Source: Lysobacterales bacterium
GTDB taxonomy: Bacteria > Pseudomonadota > Gammaproteobacteria > Xanthomonadales > SZUA-36
NCBI GenBank assembly: GCA_009692275.1
Contig: SHZL01000157.1
Location: forward strand, 1 to 6,519
Direction of reading: 5' to 3'
Length of the DNA: 6,519 nt
Shown here: piece by piece, positions 1 to 4,903 of the stretch
How the letters are laid out: each line of letters starts with the position of its first letter
Numbering within the stretch: the first letter of the stretch is position 1
Notes under the pieces: model-generated
Told to the model about the DNA's origin: nothing
The model's input: only the letters and a program-made list of their open reading frames with translations
Database searches by the model: none
Translations under genes and position numbers: made by a program

Positions 1-1094
1 CTGCCCATCGCCTGGTTTAGCCCGAGGCGGTTTTTGCAATACTCTTCAGATTCCCAGGCCGCCAGGGTACATAGCACCTGGGCAGCAAAGGCTTCATGTA
101 TTTCGTAGAAATCAAAGTCCTGCAGTTTCAGGCCGGTGCGCTGCAGCAGTTCCGCCACGGCGACGGTAGGTGCCATCAGCAAGCCTTCATCGTGAACGAA
201 ATCGACGGCGGATGTCCGGCCTGAAGTGATGTATGCCTGCACCGGCAAATCATGCTCCCTGGCCCAGTCTTCGGACGCCAGCAATACCGCCGCCGCGCCA
301 TCAGTCAGGGGTGTACTGTTGCCCGCAGTCAGGGTGGCGTCATTTGATTTGGCAAATACCGTGCGCAGGGTTCCAAGCTTTTCCAGGCTGGTGTCGGCGC
401 GCACGTTATTGTCCCGGCTGACTCCACTCCACGGCGTCACGAGTTTATCGAAAAAGCCCCGGTCGTAAGCGGCAGCTGCCTTGAGGTGGCTTTCCATGGC
501 CAACTGGTCCTGCGCCTCGCGTGAAACATGCCATTCCCGCGCCATGCGCTCGGTGTGTTCGCCCATGGACAAGCCAGTGCGCGGTTCACCATTGGCCGGC
601 ACTACCGGTTTGAGCTCTCCCGGGCTGAATCCCTTCAGAGCTTGCAGGCGTTGGCGCAAAGATTTGGCAGTCCCGGCTTTGACCAGGCGGTGGGCAAAGC
701 GGTCCCCGAAAACGACCGGCGGGTCTGAAGTTGTATCCGTACCACCTGCAATACCGCAATCAATTTGGCCGCTTGCAATTTTAGCGCCAATCACCAGTGC
801 GCTCTGCAAGCTGGTGCCACAGGCCTGCTGCAAGGTCGTTGCAGGTGTCAAAGGTGACAGGGACGTCGAAAGCAGTGCTTCCCGGGCGAGGTTCCAGTCG
901 CGGGAATGGCTGGTGACAGCGCCGGCAACCACTTCGTCAACCTGCAGTCCTGTGAGGTTGAAGCGCTCGATTAATCCGTTGAACGCGGCGACCAGCATGT
1001 CCATGTTGGATTTTTCTGAATAAATCGTATTCGAGCGGCAAAACGGGATACGGCTGCCGCCGATGACGGCAATCCTGCGCAGTTCAGTTACCAT
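1..1094 (-). CDS. fadI: 3-ketoacyl-CoA thiolase, beta subunit of the fatty acid oxidation complex (FadI-like), 3' end missing
   Basis: Partial thiolase; 364 codons are in the window and the C-terminal part lies beyond base 1. The enzyme cleaves 3-ketoacyl-CoA with CoA to acetyl-CoA and a shortened acyl-CoA, the last step of beta-oxidation, and normally works bound to the FadJ/FadB alpha subunit. Visible motifs: the nucleophile Cys92 in QQACGTSLQ, the glycine-rich IAGGTD near residue 115, TGLSMGEHTERMA at 173-185, NSTPLTDGAAAV at 259-270 and IHEAFAAQ at 332-339. His333 in HEAF, where FadA-type thiolases have NEAF, favours the FadI/trifunctional-beta subfamily. The C-terminal GHP histidine and the second active-site cysteine are expected off-window; the family is about 420-440 residues. 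ATG 1094 has the ribosome site AGGAG seven bases upstream and overlaps the end of the fadJ-like gene by 11 bases, so translation is probably coupled. Family confidence is high; the exact subfamily symbol is less certain. Confidence 0.92.
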   Translation of the reverse strand, partial: MVTELRRIAVIGGSRIPFCRSNTIYSEKSNMDMLVAAFNGLIERFNLTGLQVDEVVAGAVTSHSRDWNLAREALLSTSLSPLTPATTLQQACGTSLQSALVIGAKIASGQIDCGIAGGTDTTSDPPVVFGDRFAHRLVKAGTAKSLRQRLQALKGFSPGELKPVVPANGEPRTGLSMGEHTERMAREWHVSREAQDQLAMESHLKAAAAYDRGFFDKLVTPWSGVSRDNNVRADTSLEKLGTLRTVFAKSNDATLTAGNSTPLTDGAAAVLLASEDWAREHDLPVQAYITSGRTSAVDFVHDEGLLMAPTVAVAELLQRTGLKLQDFDFYEIHEAFAAQVLCTLAAWESEEYCKNRLGLNQAMG

Positions 1095-3093
1095 GGTCCT
1101 GCTCCTCTGTTTCTCCGCCGGCGCGGGCAAAGTCGCCGGCAGCAGAACGATGGTCAAGGTAATAAAGCGGGCCCCCGCGGAATGGAGCAAAGCCGGTTCC
1201 AAATACCATGCCTGCATCCAGCAAGTCGTCATCGGCGACAATGCCGTCCGCCAGGCAGGCACGACATTCATCAAAATAGGGCTGCATCAGTTCCTCCGCG
1301 AGAGACTTCAAATTGATGCCTGTCGCAGCGTTCTTGCCCTTCTCCGCCCGGCCGTTTTTCCAACGGTAAAAACCTTCGCCGGATTTTTTTCCCAGTTTTC
1401 CCTGGTCCACCAGGTCCTTCAGCATCGCTGCATCGTCCGTGCTTACATTGCCCCCCAGCAGGTTCATGACACTCAGCCCGACATCCAGCCCCACGGTGTC
1501 GGCCAGTTCAACCGGCCCCATGGGCATGCCGAAATCCATGGCAGCCTGGTCCAGGGCTTCCTTGCTGACGCCGCGTTCGCGGTGCAGCTGCAAAGCTTTC
1601 TGCATGTACGGTGCAAGCACCCGGTTCACCAGGAAACCCGGGCTGCTTTTTACCGGCAGGGGGAATCGATTTATCTGGCTACAAAAAGCAGCGCCTTGCG
1701 CAACGGACTCTCTATCGGTCTGCGGGTCGGACACCACTTCAACCAACGGCATCTTGGCGACCGGGTTAAAAAAGTGCAATCCAATCAAACGTTGCGGGTT
1801 TTGTAATACCGAGGCAATTTCATGCAGGGGAATGGCCGACGTGTTGGTAGCCATGATGGCGCCGGGCTTTAATCGCGGCTCGATGTCCCGGAACACGTTT
1901 TGCTTGGCCGCGACGTTTTCAAAAATGGCCTCGATGATAACATCGGCGAGGGCAATGCCTTTGCCCTCAACGTCCGGGATTAAACGGCTGTTCGCGCCCG
2001 CGATGCGATCCGGTTGGCGGAGCTTGCTGCGGAACAATTTCCCGGCTCGATCCAGAGCAGGCTGGATGTATTTCATCTCGCGGTCCTGCAGGGTCACTTC
2101 CAGGCCTTGCAATACGCACCATGCGGCAATGTCGCCCCCCATGACGCCAGCACCAATGACGTGAACACGGCGCGCTTTGAACGGACTGCTTTTCCCGTCG
2201 TTCTTGAGGCGGTCCATTAACCAGAAAACCCGCCGCAAGCCGCGTGAGGTGCTCCCGGTAATCAGTTCTCCCACCTGCACAGCTTCTTCTTCAAGCATGG
2301 CCTGCGGGTCATTGCCGTAATGCTCCCACGCATCGATCAGGGCGTATGGAGCGGGGTAATGCTCCGGGTTGGCGCGTGCAGCGGTTTGCTTGCGCACCAT
2401 GCCGGCAATCAGCCTGCGCATCGGGCCAAGGTTGCTCAGCCTGGCGACAAGGCCGGGGCCGCGCGATTTCCTGTTCTTGAGGATGGCTGCTCGAGCCGCC
2501 CAGCGCAATTCGCCGTGGGGGCCTACCAGCTGGTCTACCAGTCCCATGGTCCTGGCCTGTGACGCCCTTACCATGCGACTGCTGAGCATCAGCTCAAGGG
2601 CCTTGGGCCCGCCCAGCAAACGGGTAGTGCGGGCACTTCCGCCGAATCCCGGGTATATCCCCAGGCGCACTTCCGGAAACCCCAGCCGTGTGCTTTCGTC
2701 ATTCTTTGCGATTCGGTAGTGGCAGGACAGGGCCAGTTCCAGTCCGCCGCCCAGGCAATAACCTTCAATGGTGACGACCATGGGGAAGGGCAGTGCCTCG
2801 ATGCGGTTAAACAGGGTGTGCACGTCCCGAATGCTTGCGGCAGCGTCCTGGGGATTGCTCACTCCATCAAATTCGCGGACATCGGCACCGACCACGAAAG
2901 AATTTTTCTTGCCGGACTGCAGGACTACACCTCTGGGCGGAGTTTTCTCGAATCCGTCAACAATGTTTTCCAGCTCAAGCAAAACCTCGCGAGACAGGCT
3001 GTTGGTTGATTCGCCTTCCCGATCAAGGGTCAACCAGCACACCTGGTCCATATCGTATTCAAGACGCCAATGGCTAAATTCAGGATTACTCAT
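1084..3093 (-). CDS. fadJ: Fatty acid oxidation complex alpha subunit: enoyl-CoA hydratase / 3-hydroxyacyl-CoA dehydrogenase (FadJ/FadB family)
   Basis: A 669-residue bifunctional beta-oxidation enzyme, presumably cytoplasmic: it hydrates trans-2-enoyl-CoA, then oxidises L-3-hydroxyacyl-CoA with NAD+. The N-terminal crotonase domain (about 1-200) has VVGADVREF at 67-75, GYCLGGGLELALSCH at 111-125 and LGFPEVRLGIYPGFGG at 137-152; Glu119 and Glu141 match the catalytic glutamates of the family. The dehydrogenase domain starts near 308 with the Rossmann loop GAGVMGG (314-320). It has EAIFEN (388-393), ATNTSAIP (415-422) and GLHFFNPVAKMPLVEVV (438-454), giving the His440/Glu452 dyad. The C-terminal dimerisation part has PGFLVNRVLAPY (485-496), MGPVELADTVGLDVG (525-539) and GTGFAPFRGGPLYYLD. 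The protein stops about 27 residues after that GGP motif, whereas E. coli FadJ continues for about 55. A stop lies in frame five codons upstream of ATG 3093, with no ATG, GTG or TTG between, so this start is forced. The gene precedes the thiolase, an alpha-then-beta order like fadBA rather than fadIJ of E. coli. Confidence 0.93.
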   Translation of the reverse strand: MSNPEFSHWRLEYDMDQVCWLTLDREGESTNSLSREVLLELENIVDGFEKTPPRGVVLQSGKKNSFVVGADVREFDGVSNPQDAAASIRDVHTLFNRIEALPFPMVVTIEGYCLGGGLELALSCHYRIAKNDESTRLGFPEVRLGIYPGFGGSARTTRLLGGPKALELMLSSRMVRASQARTMGLVDQLVGPHGELRWAARAAILKNRKSRGPGLVARLSNLGPMRRLIAGMVRKQTAARANPEHYPAPYALIDAWEHYGNDPQAMLEEEAVQVGELITGSTSRGLRRVFWLMDRLKNDGKSSPFKARRVHVIGAGVMGGDIAAWCVLQGLEVTLQDREMKYIQPALDRAGKLFRSKLRQPDRIAGANSRLIPDVEGKGIALADVIIEAIFENVAAKQNVFRDIEPRLKPGAIMATNTSAIPLHEIASVLQNPQRLIGLHFFNPVAKMPLVEVVSDPQTDRESVAQGAAFCSQINRFPLPVKSSPGFLVNRVLAPYMQKALQLHRERGVSKEALDQAAMDFGMPMGPVELADTVGLDVGLSVMNLLGGNVSTDDAAMLKDLVDQGKLGKKSGEGFYRWKNGRAEKGKNAATGINLKSLAEELMQPYFDECRACLADGIVADDDLLDAGMVFGTGFAPFRGGPLYYLDHRSAAGDFARAGGETEEQDHGN
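1102..1106 (-). promoter_or_regulatory. Ribosome binding site of the thiolase gene
   Basis: AGGAG on the minus strand, seven bases before ATG 1094. It lies inside the last codons of the upstream alpha-subunit gene and supports the overlapping start. Confidence 0.75.
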
Positions 3094-3109
3094 ATTGGGG
3101 ATTGCTCAT
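3078..3109 (-). repeat. 16-base tandem near-duplication at the fadJ start
   Basis: On the minus strand, ATGAGCAATCCCCAAT (3109-3094) is followed directly by ATGAGTAATCCTGAAT (3093-3078). They match at 13 of 16 positions. Each copy carries an ATG followed by codons for Ser-Asn-Pro. Because 16 is not a multiple of three, the two ATGs are in different frames; the downstream copy is the one in frame with fadJ. Confidence 0.7.
3086..3109 (-). other. Possible seven-codon upstream reading frame overlapping the fadJ start
   Basis: ATG 3109 opens a frame encoding MSNPQYE and ends at TAA 3088-3086, inside codons two and three of fadJ. A weak GGAA lies eight bases before this ATG, whereas the fadJ ATG itself has no good ribosome site. 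A ribosome finishing this frame would stand almost on the fadJ start, so re-initiation is conceivable. It may equally be a by-product of the duplication. Confidence 0.25.
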
Positions 3110-3149
3110 GTTCAGGGTTCCGTACGGCACGGTATGGTGGGGAAGTTTG

Positions 3150-3179
3150 ATTATGCCAGATCAGGATATGCCCGACCAA
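3150..3179 (-). promoter_or_regulatory. Candidate sigma70 promoter of the fadJ-fadI operon
   Basis: On the minus strand, TTGGTC (3179-3174) and CATAAT (3155-3150) are separated by 18 bases. CATAAT matches five of six -10 positions and is preceded by TGG, giving an extended -10 (TGnCATAAT). This can compensate for the -35, which matches only at TTG. Transcription would start near 3143, leaving a leader of about 50 bases before fadJ. It sits in the gap between maf and fadJ, so the beta-oxidation pair need not depend on maf transcription. Confidence 0.5.
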
Positions 3180-3185
3180 TCCTGA
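3161..3185. promoter_or_regulatory. Inverted repeat over the fadJ -35 region, candidate operator
   Basis: TCAGGAT (3161-3167) and ATCCTGA (3179-3185) form a perfect 7-base inverted repeat around an 11-base spacer. The 25-base element covers the candidate -35, a usual position for a repressor site. Beta-oxidation genes are commonly controlled by fatty-acid-responsive repressors such as FadR or PsrA. The site does not look like a clear match to the FadR consensus (only the TGGTC core is shared) or to the PsrA consensus, so no regulator can be named. Confidence 0.4.
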
Positions 3186-3226
3186 AACGAGCCGCCCCGG
3201 AGTGGTTCGCCGGCAGTCAACCACAG

Positions 3227-3823
3227 TCAGAGCAAGTGAAACCCCGCTGCGCGGAGCATTCTGGACAGCGCAATCAAGGGCAGACCAACGATTGCTGCGG
3301 GATCCTGTGTCGACATGGATTGCATCAATGACGGTCCAGCTGCCTCAGACTTGAATGAGCCGGCACAGTCAAGAGGCTGGTCCAGCGCGATATACCTGCG
3401 GATTTCGTCGTCGGTCAATTCCCTGAATCTCACTGCTGTCGTATCCAGAGCTTGCCCACTGAACCCGCTGGCGCGGCAAATGACCGCGGCTGCGGTGTAA
3501 AACCTTACCTCCCGTCCGCTGAAATCCCGAAGTTGCTGGAAGGCGTTGTCCGCAGTGCCTGGCTTGCCGACCGTGCGCCCCGCGGATTCGGCAACCTGGT
3601 CGCAGCCAATCACCACGGCTTCGGGAAATTCCGCAGCAATGTGACTTGCCTTAACCAGCGCGAGTCTTTGCGACAGGGCAGTGGCGGACTCTCCGGGCAG
3701 GGGCGATTCATCAATGCGGGGACCTTGTACCGTGAATGGAATAGCCAGGCGGGTCAGCAAGGCCCGGCGGTAGGGACTGGTCGAGGCCAGAATTAATTCT
3801 CTTGGATGTGACTGAATTGGCAT
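3227..3823 (-). CDS. yceF: Maf-family nucleotide pyrophosphatase, YceF type (probable 7-methyl-GTP pyrophosphatase)
   Basis: A 198-residue house-cleaning nucleotide pyrophosphatase that hydrolyses non-canonical nucleoside triphosphates to monophosphate and diphosphate. E. coli YceF of this subgroup prefers 7-methyl-GTP. The sequence shows the Maf signature ILASTSPYRRALL (11-23), the catalytic aspartate Asp75 in IGCDQVAE (72-79), GKPGT near 86, the CAGSFKSEAAG block (153-163) and VGLPLIALSRML (179-190). The SFKSE and GLPLIAL blocks closely resemble E. coli YceF rather than the paralogue YhdE (Maf). Its position, divergent from yceD-rpmF-plsX-fabH, also fits YceF. ATG 3823 is the only methionine before the signature. 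No Shine-Dalgarno sequence precedes it, and the candidate promoter places the transcript start three or four bases before the ATG, so the message may be almost leaderless. Confidence 0.93.
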   Translation of the reverse strand: MPIQSHPRELILASTSPYRRALLTRLAIPFTVQGPRIDESPLPGESATALSQRLALVKASHIAAEFPEAVVIGCDQVAESAGRTVGKPGTADNAFQQLRDFSGREVRFYTAAAVICRASGFSGQALDTTAVRFRELTDDEIRRYIALDQPLDCAGSFKSEAAGPSLMQSMSTQDPAAIVGLPLIALSRMLRAAGFHLL

Positions 3824-3837
3824 TTATGTTGTAAAAT
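3808..3837 (+). promoter_or_regulatory. Candidate promoter of the yceD-rpmF-plsX-fabH operon
   Basis: GTGACT (3808-3813) and TAAAAT (3832-3837) lie 18 bases apart. The -10 matches five of six consensus positions, the -35 four of six. The -35 lies inside the first codons of the divergent maf gene. Transcription would start near 3844 and give a leader of about 117 bases before yceD. I saw no better promoter in 3824-3960. Confidence 0.35.
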
Positions 3838-3861
3838 AACCGGTTTGTGTCTGGCAGTCAC
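3833..3861 (-). promoter_or_regulatory. Candidate promoter of maf (yceF)
   Basis: On the minus strand, GTGACT (3861-3856) and TATTTT (3838-3833) lie 17 bases apart, each matching the sigma70 consensus at four of six positions. Transcription would begin around 3826-3827, only three or four bases before ATG 3823, which fits the lack of a ribosome binding site. Its -10 overlaps the -10 proposed for the opposite direction. Confidence 0.35.
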
Positions 3862-3950
3862 CTGGCGGTTTTGGCCAATTGTCCCGATTAGAGGTTCAGG
3901 GTAGTGGGTTCGACACGCCTGTGTTTTACTGAATCGGGTCGGGGCGCAGT

Positions 3951-3954
3951 GGAG
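3951..3954 (+). promoter_or_regulatory. Ribosome binding site that sets the yceD start
   Basis: GGAG six bases before ATG 3961. It decides in favour of this ATG over the in-frame GTG at 3904, which has no comparable site and would add 19 residues not seen in the family. Confidence 0.7.
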
Positions 3955-3960
3955 CTGGTA

Positions 3961-4545
3961 ATGTCATTGGAATATCCAGACTGGCTTGATCCCAGGAAAG
4001 CGGCCGAAGGCCACAGACGGTTTGAAGGCTCGGTGCCACTTGCCAGGATGCAGCGATTGTTGCCATTGCTGGCAAGTAGTGCAGGAGAGGCCAGATTCAG
4101 GGCGGACTTTGAATTTGACCAGCAGGCACGGGTTACGATTGAGATTGAAGTGGAGGCCAAACTGTCACTGCAGTGCCAACTCAGCCTGGAGCCCTACACC
4201 GAGTCAATTCATCGTGGCTCGACATTGGGCGTAATCGGGGATAGTGCAGAGGAAGCGTTACTGCCGGAGAACTATGAGCCAGTCCTCGTGCAGCATGGAA
4301 GGCTGGCATTACTTGACCTGGTGGAAGAGGAATTGCTTCTGGCCTTGCCCCGGGTGCCCAGGAATCCGAACCTGGATGCGGCGCAATTCCAGGTGAGCAC
4401 TTCAGACAAAGAGCCATTTGCACCGGATAAGGAACGTGTGAGGCAAGCTTTTGCCGGCCTGGCGGAACAACTTGCCCAAAGAGAAGCCGGGAAACAAGCC
4501 GGGCAGGAAGGGCGCAGCAAAGGACAGAACAAACGCGGTAAGTAG
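3961..4545 (+). CDS. yceD: YceD family protein (DUF177), associated with 23S rRNA
   Basis: A 194-residue DUF177 protein. The family lies next to rpmF in most bacteria and has been linked to 23S rRNA accumulation; the molecular activity is not settled. The N-terminus LDPRKAAEGHRRFEGSVPL (9-27) corresponds to LDPVRTAQKRLDYQG of E. coli YceD. Further matches are the beta-rich core with KLSLQCQLSLEPY (67-79), LPENYEPVLVQHGRLALLDL (101-120) and the acidic helix VEEELLLALPRVP (121-133). E. coli has a CxxC-like pair at the core (ECQRCG); here only Cys72 remains and the second position is serine. The C-terminus (about 172-194) is a polar Lys/Gln/Gly-rich tail, longer than in E. coli (about 173 residues in all) and probably disordered. 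It is the first gene of the operon, 113 bases before rpmF. Confidence 0.9.
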   Translation: MSLEYPDWLDPRKAAEGHRRFEGSVPLARMQRLLPLLASSAGEARFRADFEFDQQARVTIEIEVEAKLSLQCQLSLEPYTESIHRGSTLGVIGDSAEEALLPENYEPVLVQHGRLALLDLVEEELLLALPRVPRNPNLDAAQFQVSTSDKEPFAPDKERVRQAFAGLAEQLAQREAGKQAGQEGRSKGQNKRGK

Positions 4546-4565
4546 CGCGCCGGCAGCATGGCGCG
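4546..4565 (+). other. Small hairpin directly after the yceD stop codon
   Basis: CGCGCC (4546-4551) and GGCGCG (4560-4565) form a 6-bp GC stem with an 8-base loop, starting at the base after the TAG of yceD. No T-run follows, so it is not a standard terminator. It could protect or define the 3' end of a processed yceD message, or be incidental. Confidence 0.35.
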
Positions 4566-4586
4566 AATTGCTGGAATGATTTATTG

Positions 4587-4642
4587 ATATTTGCTTATTT
4601 ATATTTGTTTACTCATATTTGTTTACTCATATTTGTTTATCT
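4587..4642 (+). repeat. Four AT-rich 14-base tandem repeats in the rpmF leader
   Basis: Four contiguous units: ATATTTGCTTATTT (4587-4600), ATATTTGTTTACTC (4601-4614), an identical copy (4615-4628) and ATATTTGTTTATCT (4629-4642). All share the core ATATTTGYTTA. The array ends three bases before the rpmF Shine-Dalgarno sequence and is far richer in AT than its surroundings. The RNA would be U-rich and poorly structured, which suits a ribosome or S1 standby region or an RNase E cleavage zone. Both roles are inferences. Confidence 0.9.
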
Positions 4643-4645
4643 ATC

Positions 4646-4650
4646 GGGAG
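4646..4650 (+). promoter_or_regulatory. Ribosome binding site of rpmF
   Basis: GGGAG, eight bases before ATG 4659 and three bases after the tandem repeat array. It fixes the start at MAVQKSRK rather than at the upstream in-frame TTG 4584. Confidence 0.8.
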
Positions 4651-4658
4651 TATTGAAC

Positions 4659-4853
4659 ATGGCTGTGCAAAAAAGTCGTAAGACACCTTCAACGCGTGGC
4701 ATGCGACGTTCACACGACGCGCTCAAAGCGCCCACGCTGTCAGTGGACCGCACATCCGGTGAAACCCACCTGCGGCATAACGTAAGCCCGGAAGGCTATT
4801 ACAAAGGTCGTAAGGTGACCGACGACAAAATCGTCGAGATTGCTGAAGCATAA
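4659..4853 (+). CDS. rpmF: 50S ribosomal protein L32
   Basis: A 64-residue basic protein of the large ribosomal subunit. MAVQKSRKTPSTRGMRRSHD (1-20), LSVDRTSGETHLRH (27-40) and GYYKGRKV (46-53) match bacterial L32 closely. E. coli L32 has 57 residues; this one carries an extra acidic tail after GRKV (DDKIVEIAEA). This form lacks the zinc-binding cysteines found in some bacterial L32 proteins. It sits between yceD and plsX, the conserved arrangement, and its own strong ribosome site and AU-rich leader suggest it is translated more strongly than yceD. Confidence 0.97.
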   Translation: MAVQKSRKTPSTRGMRRSHDALKAPTLSVDRTSGETHLRHNVSPEGYYKGRKVTDDKIVEIAEA

Positions 4854-4864
4854 TTGAGCCTCTC

Positions 4865-4887
4865 GTCCCGGGCTTCCCGCCCGGGAC
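4865..4887 (+). other. Strong GC hairpin between rpmF and plsX
   Basis: GTCCCGGGC (4865-4873) and GCCCGGGAC (4879-4887) form a perfect 9-bp stem with the 5-base loop TTCCC. The sequence after it (CGGCCCTG) has no T-run, so a classical intrinsic terminator is unlikely. Its end lies 16 bases before the plsX TTG codon, close enough to affect ribosome loading, and it follows the rpmF stop by 11 bases. It may stabilise the rpmF message, attenuate transcription into plsX or control plsX translation. Confidence 0.65.
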
Positions 4888-4903
4888 CGGCCCTGTCGTC
4901 AAG

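Noticed and set aside
481..2164. Long plus-strand open frames at 481-1023, 1063-1806 and 1439-2164
   Set aside because: They lie antisense to clear fadI and fadJ coding sequence, show low-complexity Arg/Ser/Ala composition and no recognisable motif, and have no convincing ribosome sites.
3197..3222. TTGACT on the minus strand (3219-3214) as a -35 element for fadJ
   Set aside because: No -10-like hexamer lies 16-18 bases downstream; the sequence there is GC-rich.
3904..3960. GTG 3904 as yceD start
   Set aside because: ATG 3961 has GGAG six bases upstream and gives an N-terminus that aligns with E. coli YceD; the extra 19 residues have no family counterpart.
3824..3960. Riboswitch or structured leader in front of yceD
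   Set aside because: Only short inverted repeats are visible (for example ACAC-GCCT-GTGT near 3914 and the palindrome TTGGCCAA at 3871); nothing resembles a known riboswitch.
3888..4559. Minus-strand open frames opposite yceD (3888-4160, 4181-4423, 4272-4559)
   Set aside because: They are shadows of yceD, with no family resemblance and no promoter or ribosome site.
4584..4613. TTGATA at 4584 with TTTACT at 4608 as an internal rpmF promoter
   Set aside because: The -35 is good but the -10 matches only four of six and lies in repetitive AT sequence where such matches arise by chance. It cannot be excluded, but there is not enough to annotate.
4584..4658. In-frame N-terminal extension of L32 from TTG 4584, hydrophobic and leader-like
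   Set aside because: It is translation of the 14-base AT repeats. L32 starts canonically with MAVQ at 4659 behind a strong GGGAG site.
4865..4887. Hairpin after rpmF as an intrinsic terminator
   Set aside because: No T-run follows the stem, and plsX downstream has no obvious promoter of its own, so full termination here would be hard to reconcile with plsX-fabH expression.
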